Below are positions 43,883 to 53,052 of a stretch of DNA of 64,000 nt, one piece after another. Every line of letters starts with the position of its first letter. The first letter of the stretch is position 1. Source of the DNA: an uncultured Armatimonadota bacterium (GTDB lineage: Bacteria; Armatimonadota; Armatimonadia; Armatimonadales; Armatimonadaceae); NCBI GenBank assembly GCA_903910385.1, contig CAIVZM010000022.1:86376-150375 (forward strand), read 5' to 3'. The notes below the pieces were generated by a model that saw only the letters and a list, made by a program, of their open reading frames with translations, searched no databases and was not told the DNA's origin. The position numbers and the translations under genes were made by a program.

Positions 43883-46147
43883 TCAAGGTGTCACCTGAAC
43901 GTGAATTGTTGAAGTCGCTTCCGTGTGTGGCAGGCAGGAACTTTCGCTACAGGGTTGGTACCGCAGTTTCAAGGTGAGTTCGTATCTTCCCGGCAAGGCG
44001 TTCGGCGCAAGGATAACAGGAATTGAAAAGTGGACGACGCCCTGATAGACGTGTAATTCTTCACCGCCGCCTGACCAGAGGGTTGATTCAGGATATGTGA
44101 CCGGTCCAATGGCGGCGGGAGCATCGGATGAAAATGAGGCAAGGGTCGGAATCAAATTATCCAATAATGGGTTTTGCGAGTTAATATGGTAGCCAGGCGC
44201 AATATGCAAGATGAATGTTGTAATCGCCGAATCGCCGGGGCGTAGATGAAGTAATCCCTCGTGCGCTTTAAGGGACACTGGCCCATGATTCGCATCGCCG
44301 TTGGGAAACGCTCCCTGAACGGCAAGAATGAGTGAATGCGTTCCGTTAGGGGCGCGTTGTAGTAAGCCACGGTAACCGTTCAGCAGAGCATAGGCAGCGT
44401 TTGCGTATCTTTGTCCGTGTTCCCATTTCGAAAGACGGACTAAAGAGCGGACGGCGACCCCGTTCGGAGAAGGCATCGCACCATCAAACATTTCTTTTCC
44501 ACGAGCGATCAACTTCTCCTGATGGTTGCTGGTAAAGAAGAATCCGCCATCTTCCGGGTCCCAGAAGTCCGTCAGCAGAATTTCCATCAGTTCACGAGCA
44601 GCGCTTCGCCAGTGCGCTTCGTCCGTGGCGTCGGCAAGGTCTATTAAGCCATCGGCGAGATAGGCGTAATCTTCCAGAAAGCCTTCGATTCCCGCTTCGC
44701 CTTTGGCATACCGATGGTAGAGGCCGTCCGGCGTGCGCATCTCTTGCAGGAGGAACGTCGCGGCGTTGCGGGCGGCATCGATGAACCGGGGCTCTTCCAG
44801 CGTTTTACCGCAGAAGGCGAGCGCTCCGATCATCAAGCCGTTCCACGAGGTCAGGATTTTGTCGTCGAGACCCGGCCATACACGCTCTGACCGCGCCAGC
44901 AACAGTTTCTCCCGCGACTGAATAGCGTCCAGCGGTAAATCATCCGGAAGTTCCGCGCCAGATGCGCCGATACCCAGATAGGGGATGTTGGTTCCGGATG
45001 CCTTGCCTGTCGCCTCGTCGTGGAAGTTGCCGCCAGGGATGATATGGTAACTCGAAGCGAAGCGCGGCGCACCCTGTTCGCCCAGAACGGCATCGATTTC
45101 TTCAGGAGTCCAGACGTAGAACTTTCCTTCTTCGCCTTCGGAATCCGCATCCAGAGCGGAGTAGAACCCGCCGCCAGCATCCTGCAAATCCCTCAGAGCC
45201 CATTCGCAGGTTTCCCGTGCGATGCGAGCGAATGCCGGACGATGGGTGATCCGGTAGGCGTCCGCGTAAATACGCGCTAACATCGCGTTGTCATATAGCA
45301 TCTTCTCGAAGTGGGGTAACAGCCAGTCCGCGTCGGTGGAATAACGATGGAATCCGCCGCCGATATGGTCGTAGATGCCGCCAAGAGCCATCTTTTCCAG
45401 CGTAATCGTCAGTAATCGCTTCGCTTCCGTCTCGCCTTCTTCGACAGCGTGACAGAGCAACCGGAGCGCATGATGCGGGGGGAACTTCGGCGCGGCGCCG
45501 AGCCCGCCACGCCTTGCGTCAAAGCGCTCCGCCAGTTCATCCACCGCAAGGCGCAAAAGAGCGTTAGCGTCCAGCGCTTCCTCGGCGGTTGGCGGTTTAG
45601 GGCGGGCGAGAGGACGAATCTGCTGTGCAATATTATCGCCTACCTCCTCAATCTCACTGCGTCGGTTGCGATACGCTTCCGAAAGCTGTGTCAGAAGCGA
45701 GGAAAAGCCGATACGCCCACCGCGATTCTCCGGCGGGAAATAGGTTCCACCAAAGAAAGGACGCCCGTCTGGAGTCATAAATACGGACATTGGCCAGCCG
45801 CCATGACCTGTCATCATCTGCACGGCGGTCATATAAATGTCATCGATGTCCGGGCGTTCCTCACGGTCTACTTTCACTGCAATGAAATGCTCGTTCAGAA
45901 GCGCCGCGACAGATTCATTCTCAAAACTTTCTCGCTCCATCACATGACACCAATGGCATGCTGAATAACCCACTGAGAGGAAGATTGGCTTATCTTCGGT
46001 GCGGGCTTTTTCCAGCGCCTCCGCGCCCCAGGGATACCAGTCCACCGGGTTGTGCGCATGCTGGAGCAGGTAAGGCGATTTTTCCTTCGCGAGACGATTG
46101 GTAAACCGTGGCGAGTCTTCATCAGATCGGGAGGGAGATAGTTTCAT
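43883..46147 (-). CDS. DUF255 thioredoxin-like protein fused to a DsbD-alpha-like domain
   Basis: 754 residues. The N-terminal thioredoxin-like domain carries Cys64 and Cys67 in [10 protein letters not shown], the hallmark of the YyaL/spermatogenesis-associated-20 family, followed by an alpha/alpha-barrel region resembling mannose-isomerase folds ([30 protein letters not shown]). Ordinary members end near residue 620. Here about 125 further residues form a DsbD N-terminal-like beta domain with cysteines 733 and 738 ([12 protein letters not shown]). No signal peptide is present, which is odd for a DsbD-alpha domain that normally works in the periplasm. Function unknown; redox is likely. Confidence 0.85.
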   Translation of the reverse strand: MKLSPSRSDEDSPRFTNRLAKEKSPYLLQHAHNPVDWYPWGAEALEKARTEDKPIFLSVGYSACHWCHVMERESFENESVAALLNEHFIAVKVDREERPDIDDIYMTAVQMMTGHGGWPMSVFMTPDGRPFFGGTYFPPENRGGRIGFSSLLTQLSEAYRNRRSEIEEVGDNIAQQIRPLARPKPPTAEEALDANALLRLAVDELAERFDARRGGLGAAPKFPPHHALRLLCHAVEEGETEAKRLLTITLEKMALGGIYDHIGGGFHRYSTDADWLLPHFEKMLYDNAMLARIYADAYRITHRPAFARIARETCEWALRDLQDAGGGFYSALDADSEGEEGKFYVWTPEEIDAVLGEQGAPRFASSYHIIPGGNFHDEATGKASGTNIPYLGIGASGAELPDDLPLDAIQSREKLLLARSERVWPGLDDKILTSWNGLMIGALAFCGKTLEEPRFIDAARNAATFLLQEMRTPDGLYHRYAKGEAGIEGFLEDYAYLADGLIDLADATDEAHWRSAARELMEILLTDFWDPEDGGFFFTSNHQEKLIARGKEMFDGAMPSPNGVAVRSLVRLSKWEHGQRYANAAYALLNGYRGLLQRAPNGTHSLILAVQGAFPNGDANHGPVSLKAHEGLLHLRPGDSAITTFILHIAPGYHINSQNPLLDNLIPTLASFSSDAPAAIGPVTYPESTLWSGGGEELHVYQGVVHFSIPVILAPNALPGRYELTLKLRYQPCSESSCLPHTEATSTIHVQVTP

Positions 46148-46264
46148 GTCAATTAATGCCGGTTGCAGAGGCTACTACATCTTAATACCCGCTGTTCGAG
46201 GAACGTTCCCCAATAATATCGATATGGAAACTTCCATGATTTCAAATGGTCGCCGGAGACTGCA

Positions 46265-46885
46265 TCATTCGGACAGTTTTTGTGGCGAGATGGTCGAGGG
46301 GAATCGACGTTCCAGCAGAAACAGCGTGAAAATTCCGACAATCGCCCCTCCGACAACCTGATAGGGGAAGTGTGCGCCGGATTCTACTCGCGACCATGCG
46401 ATCAATCCGGCGAAGGCATACCAGACAATAGCCAGACGGGGGTATCGGCAGGTGAGCAAATAGGACATTACCAGAGCCGCTGATGTGTGACCGGAGGGGA
46501 ATCCCTGCCAACCGCCCGAGGGACGAGACAGTATCTTGAGCCAAAGACCAGTAATCACTTTGAGAAGATGGACAAATATGGTCTCCGCCAGCATCAACGC
46601 TGCTACCCGAAGAAACTCTTTACCCAGACCGGCTTTACCCTGAGACTGGTAAGCCGGAACCAGTAACGCAATCGCTCCCAGAATCAGAAAAAGGGTATTC
46701 AGAATGCCGCCTAAATAATCCGCCCCAATCCGGATCGTTCCATGACCATCCGAACGAGGAAGGTAAGATGCTGCAATACCGCCGAGTAGCAGAAGTCCGC
46801 CGGGGAAATGAGGGGGCTGAAAAAGCGTTCCCGCTAAACGTGAGGAGGCGAGGCTTTTCGTATCCGAAGAAGTGGCAGGGGGCAT
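46265..46885 (-). CDS. PAP2-superfamily membrane phosphatase
   Basis: 206 residues with about five membrane helices. The three lipid-phosphatase motifs are KILSRP (before the loop), PSGHT and SRVESGAHFPYQVVGG, with the catalytic His in the last. Likely acts on undecaprenyl diphosphate or phosphatidylglycerol phosphate at the outer face of the inner membrane. It lies 117 bases upstream of the DUF255 gene on the same strand; an operon is possible. Confidence 0.9.
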   Translation of the reverse strand: MPPATSSDTKSLASSRLAGTLFQPPHFPGGLLLLGGIAASYLPRSDGHGTIRIGADYLGGILNTLFLILGAIALLVPAYQSQGKAGLGKEFLRVAALMLAETIFVHLLKVITGLWLKILSRPSGGWQGFPSGHTSAALVMSYLLTCRYPRLAIVWYAFAGLIAWSRVESGAHFPYQVVGGAIVGIFTLFLLERRFPSTISPQKLSE

Positions 46886-47013
46886 TATAGACGGTATTGT
46901 ACCGGAGACTTAGTGACCATCGCTATCCGTCCTGCGGAAAAGCGGATAAACACCTGACGAAGAAAGTAGTCCGGATAATGATTGAATTATCCGGAATAAA
47001 CCATCAATCTCAA

Positions 47014-47640
47014 TTATGCTGTTCGAACTGAGGTGCGCGTAACGGCGGTACGTTTTCGCTTGAAGGGGGCGCGAAGGACGATGCCCTTATAATCCAGTCC
47101 CGCCGCAGCAAGGGTTTTGTCCCATGAGGGAAAGCGCCTTCTCGCTGCGGTAATCAAAGCGATGTTCTCTTTTTCCAGCGTCTTCGCGTTCAGTGGGCGA
47201 CCTTCGGCATAGCGTTCACGGATACGCTGCAAGACTTCGTCATCACTCCAATCGCGGTAGCGTCGAACCGCGTCATAATCCACCCCAGCGGCATCCAATG
47301 CCGCACGCCATGAGCCAAAATGGTTCTTCTTGGTCGCCGCCGCCGCCAGCGAAGGATCAAGCGTCAGTGAAACATAACGCCAGGACAGGTCTTTCCCCTG
47401 GGCATAGAGCTCCCTGATTCGATCAATGATCCGGTCATTTGTCCATGCTTTGTAGCGTCTATATTCATCGTAGCTCAAGCCAGCATGTTCGACGGCTTCC
47501 TGCCATGACCCAAAATAACGAGTCGCCGCCCGTAACAACGGAAGGTTATCTTTCGTAACGCCGGAATACGAAAGGTCTTGCGCGGTTTCATGCCTCCGCA
47601 AAATCTCTCCGACGATGGTTTCCTGATTCCACCTGGACAT
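47014..47640 (-). CDS. Protein built from three homing-endonuclease-associated repeats
   Basis: 208 residues consisting of three units of about 64 residues, starting near 3, 66 and 131. Each has W-x4-I-x2-I-x-E/R...G-x-D/P-L near its start and FGSWxxALxxAGxxYD at its end (GSWQEAVEHAGLSYDEYRRY, GSWRAALDAAGVDYDAVRRY, PSWDKTLAAAGLDYKG). This matches the helical DNA-binding repeat that accompanies HNH homing endonucleases, but no nuclease motif exists here. A basic tail (FKRKRTAVTRTSVRTA) follows. Likely a DNA-binding protein of unknown target. Confidence 0.72.
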   Translation of the reverse strand: MSRWNQETIVGEILRRHETAQDLSYSGVTKDNLPLLRAATRYFGSWQEAVEHAGLSYDEYRRYKAWTNDRIIDRIRELYAQGKDLSWRYVSLTLDPSLAAAATKKNHFGSWRAALDAAGVDYDAVRRYRDWSDDEVLQRIRERYAEGRPLNAKTLEKENIALITAARRRFPSWDKTLAAAGLDYKGIVLRAPFKRKRTAVTRTSVRTA

Positions 47641-47964
47641 ATTTTCCCCCGTCTCCTTTATAGGGGACTTTCGTGTCCCTCCACTGCCTACGCCGGTCTC
47701 ATTGACGTGGCAATTTTATCAATACAATCGATTCTATAAATAGACAACGCTTTCGATGCTATCGTTTCAGAGAAGATTTCCAACGTTTCGGGCGTTTTTG
47801 TGGAAACGTTATCGGTTGTCTCCCAACACTATAACGGAACTTTGGTTGAATTGCAATCATGTATTACGATCGAAATTAACCCGGTTTTTGATTTTCGTCT
47901 CTCTTAACACAAAGCATTTCTTGCCCCTCCTGTGCCGGGCAGGATATGATGAACCATCCAAAAA
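47641..47964. other. AT-rich intergenic region upstream of the MFS gene
   Basis: Noticeably AT-richer than its surroundings. A 70-codon frame at 47756-47968 overlaps the MFS start but shows no protein-like composition. A promoter is at 47921-47950. Nothing else is recognised. Confidence 0.4.
47921..47950 (+). promoter_or_regulatory. Promoter of the MFS transporter gene
   Basis: TTGCCC (47921-47926) and TATGAT (47945-47950), spacer 18. The predicted start at about 47957 leaves only some eight bases before ATG 47965, so the message would be nearly leaderless. Confidence 0.45.
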
Positions 47965-49293
47965 ATGAGACGACGATCCTCCTCTGACCCTGAAAAAAAT
48001 GCCGCCCCAGGCAAAACCAGTGATCCTACCTTACTGCGATCTCTCGCTTTGCTTGCGATCACCGTCTTTATCGATCTGCTGGGTTTCGGGATTATCTTGC
48101 CGAATTTACCGCAGTATATTGAAACTGCAGTCGGAAGGAACCATCAGAATGCTGCGTTCATTGGCGGAATTCTGGCGGCGTCTTACTCCCTGACTCAGTT
48201 TCTTTGCGCGCCGATGTGGGGCGGTTTTTCAGATCGTGCCGGGCGACGTCCGGTCATTCTGATTTCACTGATCGGAGTCGGACTTTCCTATATATTGTTT
48301 GCTCTGGCAGGAGAGCATCTTTGGATGTTATTCGCCGCCCGATTATTGGCAGGCGTGCTGTCCTCCGCAAGTATCGGCGTCGCCTTCGCTTATGTAGCGG
48401 ATGTCACCACGCTGGAAAACCGGGCGATGGGGATGGGTCTTCTGGGAGCCTGTTTCGGACTCGGATTCGCGTTTGGTCCAGTGATCGGCGGAATTCTTGG
48501 ACATTACTATTTGCCCCTCCCGGCGTTCGTCGCGGCAGGGATGGCGCTGGCGAACTTTGCTGTCTCATGGTTCCTGCTCCCGGAATCGCTGACGCAGGAA
48601 GCGAGAGCGAAACTTGCGGGGGTGAAACGTCAACCCTATTTCAATCTCATGCGTCAGGTGGTCAAGGATCCCGCCGCGCCGTTATTTCTCGTGACATTCA
48701 TCATGACATTCGGCTTTGCGGCGATTGAGCAGATTTTTGGCTATTTCCTGATGGCGCGTGGTATCGCCGATCCCTCGAATCAATCTTTACGACAGGCGTA
48801 TCTTCTGGGGGCGGTAGGGGTGGTTGGCATTATTTTGCAGGGAGTCGCTATCGGCCCGTTGACGAAGCGATTCGGTGAAGGGAACCTGATCCGGGCTGGT
48901 CTGTTTATCCTCTTCTGGGGCTATCTTTTACTTCTGGTTCCGCGAACCTTCGGAGTCCTGGCGTTTGCCGCGACCCTTCTGGTAGCGGGAGGCCGCTCCC
49001 TGATCGGACCTGCCGCCTCCTCTTTAATCTCCAAAAAGGCGAAGGTAGGGCAGGGTCTGATACTTTCCTCCTCACAGGGTTTCGATGCGCTTGCCCGCAC
49101 AGTCGGGCCAGTAACTGCTGGCTTTCTCTTCCAAAACGTCAGCGTGACCGCCCCTTATATCTTTTCCGCCTTCCTGACTGCTGTCGCGTTAGGAGTCACC
49201 TTTCTCGTTTCTGCAACGATGGCTTCGAATCCACAAATGCAAACCGCTGTCGAGGACGGAACGGAAGGCGCCCTCTCCGGTATGGCGGGATAA
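47965..49293 (+). CDS. MFS transporter, TetA-like
   Basis: 442 residues with about 12 membrane helices. The first helix FIDLLGFGIILPNLPQYIE and the loop 2-3 motif GGFSDRAGRRPVIL are typical of drug/H+ antiporters of the TetA/Bcr group. The central cytoplasmic loop (EARAKLAGVKRQPYFNLM) separates the two halves. Substrate unknown; sugar or drug export are both possible. The downstream lipoprotein gene starts 52 bases later in the same direction. Confidence 0.87.
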   Translation: MRRRSSSDPEKNAAPGKTSDPTLLRSLALLAITVFIDLLGFGIILPNLPQYIETAVGRNHQNAAFIGGILAASYSLTQFLCAPMWGGFSDRAGRRPVILISLIGVGLSYILFALAGEHLWMLFAARLLAGVLSSASIGVAFAYVADVTTLENRAMGMGLLGACFGLGFAFGPVIGGILGHYYLPLPAFVAAGMALANFAVSWFLLPESLTQEARAKLAGVKRQPYFNLMRQVVKDPAAPLFLVTFIMTFGFAAIEQIFGYFLMARGIADPSNQSLRQAYLLGAVGVVGIILQGVAIGPLTKRFGEGNLIRAGLFILFWGYLLLLVPRTFGVLAFAATLLVAGGRSLIGPAASSLISKKAKVGQGLILSSSQGFDALARTVGPVTAGFLFQNVSVTAPYIFSAFLTAVALGVTFLVSATMASNPQMQTAVEDGTEGALSGMAG

Positions 49294-49344
49294 ACTTATC
49301 CGCCGATGCAACAAACCTGCCGTCCCAGAACTCTAAGGAACATC

Positions 49345-50118
49345 ATGAGAACTGGTTTTGTTGCGCGTCGTATTCTCGTAGTCAGCGTAGCAGTGGGATT
49401 GTTAGGTCTGACTCCGCTGTTTACTGGCTGTAAATCGACCGTCGAAAATGAGGCGGGTAAACGGCTGAATGCGATGTTACCGGAAATACTCGGTCCGGCG
49501 CAGAAGTATTCGACCAATGTTGATGCCGATAGCGCAGGGGCGATTCTTCGGGGGAGGTTCCGTCAAGTCAGTATTGAGGGTCTGGGGGTTATTGTCAATC
49601 CCAAAATGACCATCGATCGTTTGCAACTGCGCTTCGCTGAAGTTGAAGTGGACACGAAAGCGAAGAAGCTACGGAGCATCGGTAGCGCCACTTTCTCCTG
49701 CAGTTTGTCCGGTGAGAATCTGAATCATTATGTCGTTGCACAACGTCCGGACATCAACGGTTTACGAGCGTCTCTGACACGCGATGCTATCCGGATTGAC
49801 GCGGCGCCGCAGGATCCATTCAAACTCGTTGCTGTCCCGGTAGCGGTGGAAGGTAAACTGATTCCTCACGGAGCGGCGAAACTGGATTTCCGCCCGGATA
49901 TGGCAAAGGTCGCCGCCTTATCGATTCCCCGATTCGCACTGGATTTCGTGGAAGCTCGCTTGAACCCTCTGGTGGAGTTATCCGGGCTGGCTGTACCGGT
50001 AAAGGTGGAGACGGCGACGGTTAAAGATGGTTATCTGACAATTACTGGAACTGTCGAACCGGACGAGATTTTGCGACTTGGAAACAACCTGGACAACGCC
50101 GCGACCCGATCCCAGTAA
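49345..50118 (+). CDS. LmeA-like (DUF2993) phospholipid-binding lipoprotein
   Basis: 257 residues from ATG 49345, chosen because AAGGA stands about six bases upstream; an in-frame ATG at 49306 adds an unlikely 13 residues. Lipobox LFTGC places the lipid-carrying Cys near residue 30. The body is the beta-rich lipid-binding fold seen in LmeA proteins (repeated strand pairs such as MTIDRLQLRFAEVEVDTKAK and the C-terminal TVKDGYLTITGTVE). Probably envelope lipid handling. Its 3' end overlaps the convergent gene at 50031 by 88 bases. Confidence 0.75.
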   Translation: MRTGFVARRILVVSVAVGLLGLTPLFTGCKSTVENEAGKRLNAMLPEILGPAQKYSTNVDADSAGAILRGRFRQVSIEGLGVIVNPKMTIDRLQLRFAEVEVDTKAKKLRSIGSATFSCSLSGENLNHYVVAQRPDINGLRASLTRDAIRIDAAPQDPFKLVAVPVAVEGKLIPHGAAKLDFRPDMAKVAALSIPRFALDFVEARLNPLVELSGLAVPVKVETATVKDGYLTITGTVEPDEILRLGNNLDNAATRSQ

Positions 50119-51092
50119 GCCTTTTCTTCTTTCGCAGACGGACGAGTCAAACGGAAATGCATCTCGACCGGGTAAGCGATCCCCCCGAAAGGCGCGGTTG
50201 TGAGTGAAATTCCGTTCGCGCCAGACACGCCTTCATAGAAGACGCGCCATTGAGATGCGGCGATCATCGGAGTCTGCTTCAGATTTCCATCGACGGAACC
50301 GACCAACGCGCCATGTCCGCCGCGTGGGGAGAAAGCGACACGCACTTTCCACCCTTCCGGAGCGGCAATTTTGAAACGATACATCATGCCATAGGCTCCG
50401 TCCAGATTCCGCTTGATCGCGGGCTCTGGCTGGCCGATTCGGTAGTATTCTTCGTCTCCCTCGTTCGCAAGAATGATATCGACATCGCGCCGTGGATTTT
50501 CCATCGGATTCACTTCCGAATGGGCGACATCCCAGCGGTCATGGCGGAAATAAATGCGAAGGAGAGCGTCGCTTTCACATTCAACAGTAAGAATGCCGGA
50601 AGCGATCTGGCCGGGTTGCAAAGGGTAAGCGAACTGTGCAAATCCCTTTGTTCCGACAAGCTGGTTTTCGGGAGCGCTCAGGTATCGTGCCATCGCCTGC
50701 CGTCCAGCACGAGCGGGATCGCGTTGCGCATCCGCCAATCCCTGCCGCGCAACCAACCTTAGAGGGCCGCCCTGTGCGTTTCTCAGTCCGACAACAAAGG
50801 GGCCGGATTCTCCGCTGACATTGTTGTAATGGTAAAAGATCGTATAGGATTTCCCTGCAGCCAACTTCGCCGTTGCATATGCGCCGGGGATTTTCATGCG
50901 CTCAGGCTGGTTGCAAAAGAGAAGGTAGTCCTGCGCCATCGCCGGCATGGTCGCAACACAAGCGAAGATGAGCAGCGCCAGAAAGGTCAGTGAAGGACTA
51001 CGATTTTCGCGCAAAGTGAAAAGAACGAGGAGTAAGCGCGGTGCGCTTGCTCCTCTCAACACTAAATTCCGGCGTTTCGTACAAAAGGTCAT
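50031..51092 (-). CDS. Exported protein of unknown function, coupled to galM
   Basis: 353 residues. The ATG at 51092 overlaps the epimerase stop (ATGA), so the two are translationally coupled. A hydrophobic segment FLALLIFACVAT with cleavage after AMA (about residue 53) is a signal peptide, but it is preceded by some 30 extra residues, so a downstream start (for example TTG at residue 27) may be real. The mature part is beta-rich (SYTIFYHYNNVSGESGPFVV, RIYFRHDRWDVAHSE). No family recognised. Convergent overlap of 88 bases with the LmeA-like gene. Confidence 0.68.
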   Translation of the reverse strand: MTFCTKRRNLVLRGASAPRLLLVLFTLRENRSPSLTFLALLIFACVATMPAMAQDYLLFCNQPERMKIPGAYATAKLAAGKSYTIFYHYNNVSGESGPFVVGLRNAQGGPLRLVARQGLADAQRDPARAGRQAMARYLSAPENQLVGTKGFAQFAYPLQPGQIASGILTVECESDALLRIYFRHDRWDVAHSEVNPMENPRRDVDIILANEGDEEYYRIGQPEPAIKRNLDGAYGMMYRFKIAAPEGWKVRVAFSPRGGHGALVGSVDGNLKQTPMIAASQWRVFYEGVSGANGISLTTAPFGGIAYPVEMHFRLTRPSAKEEKAYWDRVAALSRLFPSRKISSGSTVPVIVR

Positions 51093-52237
51093 CGGACAGA
51101 GAACCGGTACTCAGTCGTTTGGCGGTAGGTTTCCCCCGGCCGCAGAATCGAGTCGGGAAATGAGGGTTGATTGACTGCATCCGGGAAGGTTCCCGCTTCC
51201 AGACAGAATCCGCTGTGCTTTTTGTAAACGATGCCGTCTTTTCCGGTCAGGGTTCCATCCAGAAAATTGCCGGTATAGAACTGGACTCCGGGCTGATCAG
51301 TGTACATGGTCATGACACGCCCGGTAGAAGGTTCATACACCTCGGCGAATTTTTTTACGCCGCCCGCCCGATTCGCCACATAACAATGATCATAGCCGGT
51401 GGGTTCCGCTCCGACTTCAGCGATATGGTCGCCGATTGCGTGAGGCGTCGTGAAGTCCATTTTGGTTCCTTTGACCGTCGGCAGTTTGCCGGTCGGGATC
51501 AGGGTATCGTCCACATCTACGAAGCGGTCCGCGTCCAGCATCACAATGTGATTCGTGATATCGCCCTTGCCGGCGAGATTGAAGTAAGAGTGATTGGTCA
51601 GATTACAGGGAGTCGCTTTATCCGTCGTGGCGACATAATCGATGCGAAGGGCGTTCTCATTGGTCAGGGTATAGGTCACAGCGACGGATAAATTACCCGG
51701 ATAGCCTTCTTCGTCATCTTTGCTGACATAGGTGAACTGCACAGCAGAACCTTCCGCTGTCGTCATCAGTTTGGCATTCCAGATCACCTTGTCGAATCCG
51801 ACCAGACCGCCATGAAGGTGGTTGGGGCCGTTGTTGACCGCGAGTGTATATTCTCTGCCATCCAGCGTGAACTTGCCCTTCGCGACACGGTTCGCGATGC
51901 GACCTACCGTAGCGCCAAAATAGGGGTGGCCTTTTTCATAGGTCGCCAGATTATCGAAACCCAGAACGACATCACCCAACGTTCCCTTTTTATCGGGGAC
52001 ATGCAGTTCCGTCAGGATCGCCCCGTAGGTCATGATTTTTGCGACCATACCTCTGTTATTCGTTACCGTTATTAATTCCACTTGTTTTCCGTTCTTCTGC
52101 TTACCAAAGGACTTCGATGTCGCGCCTGCTCGCGCTTTTGGTGGGGCGGATGCCTCAACCCTGTTCGTTGTGTTCATCAGGCACAGGAGGCAAAGCGCGA
52201 CGCCGAGCGCCGCATTGCGAATCGTCGTTCGATACAT
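51089..52237 (-). CDS. galM: Exported aldose 1-epimerase (mutarotase)
   Basis: 382 residues from the ATG at 52237 (an upstream in-frame start at 52279 has less support). A signal peptide (LGVALCLLCLMNTTNRVEA) makes this a periplasmic enzyme, unlike the cytoplasmic one at 3878. Catalytic residues lie in NHLHGG, the His of TNHSYFNLAG and the Glu of CLEAGTFPDAVNQPSFPDS. It should equilibrate hexose anomers before uptake. It is followed by, and coupled to, the unknown exported gene. Confidence 0.93.
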   Translation of the reverse strand: MYRTTIRNAALGVALCLLCLMNTTNRVEASAPPKARAGATSKSFGKQKNGKQVELITVTNNRGMVAKIMTYGAILTELHVPDKKGTLGDVVLGFDNLATYEKGHPYFGATVGRIANRVAKGKFTLDGREYTLAVNNGPNHLHGGLVGFDKVIWNAKLMTTAEGSAVQFTYVSKDDEEGYPGNLSVAVTYTLTNENALRIDYVATTDKATPCNLTNHSYFNLAGKGDITNHIVMLDADRFVDVDDTLIPTGKLPTVKGTKMDFTTPHAIGDHIAEVGAEPTGYDHCYVANRAGGVKKFAEVYEPSTGRVMTMYTDQPGVQFYTGNFLDGTLTGKDGIVYKKHSGFCLEAGTFPDAVNQPSFPDSILRPGETYRQTTEYRFSVR

Positions 52238-52426
52238 TTCTTTCACTTTCGCGCAATATCTAAACGCCCGGAGGCGCATTCTTCAGTTGCGACATTCGCC
52301 CCGTTTTCTCCTGCCTGTATACTATGAAGTGAACTGCCCGGAAATCGTCCGACGGAGAGCGGTCAGCGATAGGCGAAACCTTGTCATAAGGGTAAACGTA
52401 GAGGTGCAGAAAGAGAGATACAGCGA

Positions 52427-52948
52427 ATGTGGTGGAGTATTTTCATCATCGTATTGTTTATTGCCCAGATCGGCTTACTGGGAGCCATTGCCTATATCGG
52501 TCTGCAGATTTACCGGCAACCCATCAGTAAGTCTATCGTCGCCGCGAAGACGCTGACGGTATCCATAGTGAACGCAGGGAGTGTTATCCAGAAGAACTAT
52601 TCTGGTAAGGAAGCGCGTGTCGTTGCGCTTTACCAGAAATCGGTTAACACGGTTCAATTGACCGGAAAAGCGGTTACTCTCATCGATGCGCCTATCACCT
52701 ACCAATCTCTGGCAGGGCACGTCGGCTCAGTGCGAACCGCGACCGGGCTTGTATCGGCAGGGAAGAGTATGCTCAAGCCTGTTGCTATTTCCGGGTCACA
52801 CGATCCTCAATCCCGCTCCGCTTCTCTGTCTCTTGCTCGCAGACTGGGACTGATTCCTCCGGTAGCGGACTCCATCGGACGCGCCGCGCCTTTCCTGCGA
52901 ATCGTTTACGGGACTTACCGTGAACTGAAACGTCGCGGCGTCCTGTAA
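52427..52948 (+). CDS. Small membrane-anchored protein of unknown function
   Basis: 173 residues. One N-terminal membrane helix (about residues 4-26, WSIFIIVLFIAQIGLLGAIAYIG), then a basic, helical, Ser/Val-rich domain without recognisable motifs. Divergent from galM, 104 bases before the carB-like gene. An assembly partner or envelope protein is possible. Confidence 0.65.
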   Translation: MWWSIFIIVLFIAQIGLLGAIAYIGLQIYRQPISKSIVAAKTLTVSIVNAGSVIQKNYSGKEARVVALYQKSVNTVQLTGKAVTLIDAPITYQSLAGHVGSVRTATGLVSAGKSMLKPVAISGSHDPQSRSASLSLARRLGLIPPVADSIGRAAPFLRIVYGTYRELKRRGVL

Positions 52949-53052
52949 GACCGTCAACAAGACCTGGGAGCGTTTGTATACTCACTCTGTATCGTTGAAC
53001 GAGGGGTCTGTGATATGCTGTACCAGAAAATTTGGACGTAAGGCGGGCGGTA

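Noticed and set aside
47756..47968. 70-codon frame overlapping the MFS start
   Set aside because: No ribosome site, and the MFS promoter at 47921-47950 lies inside it.
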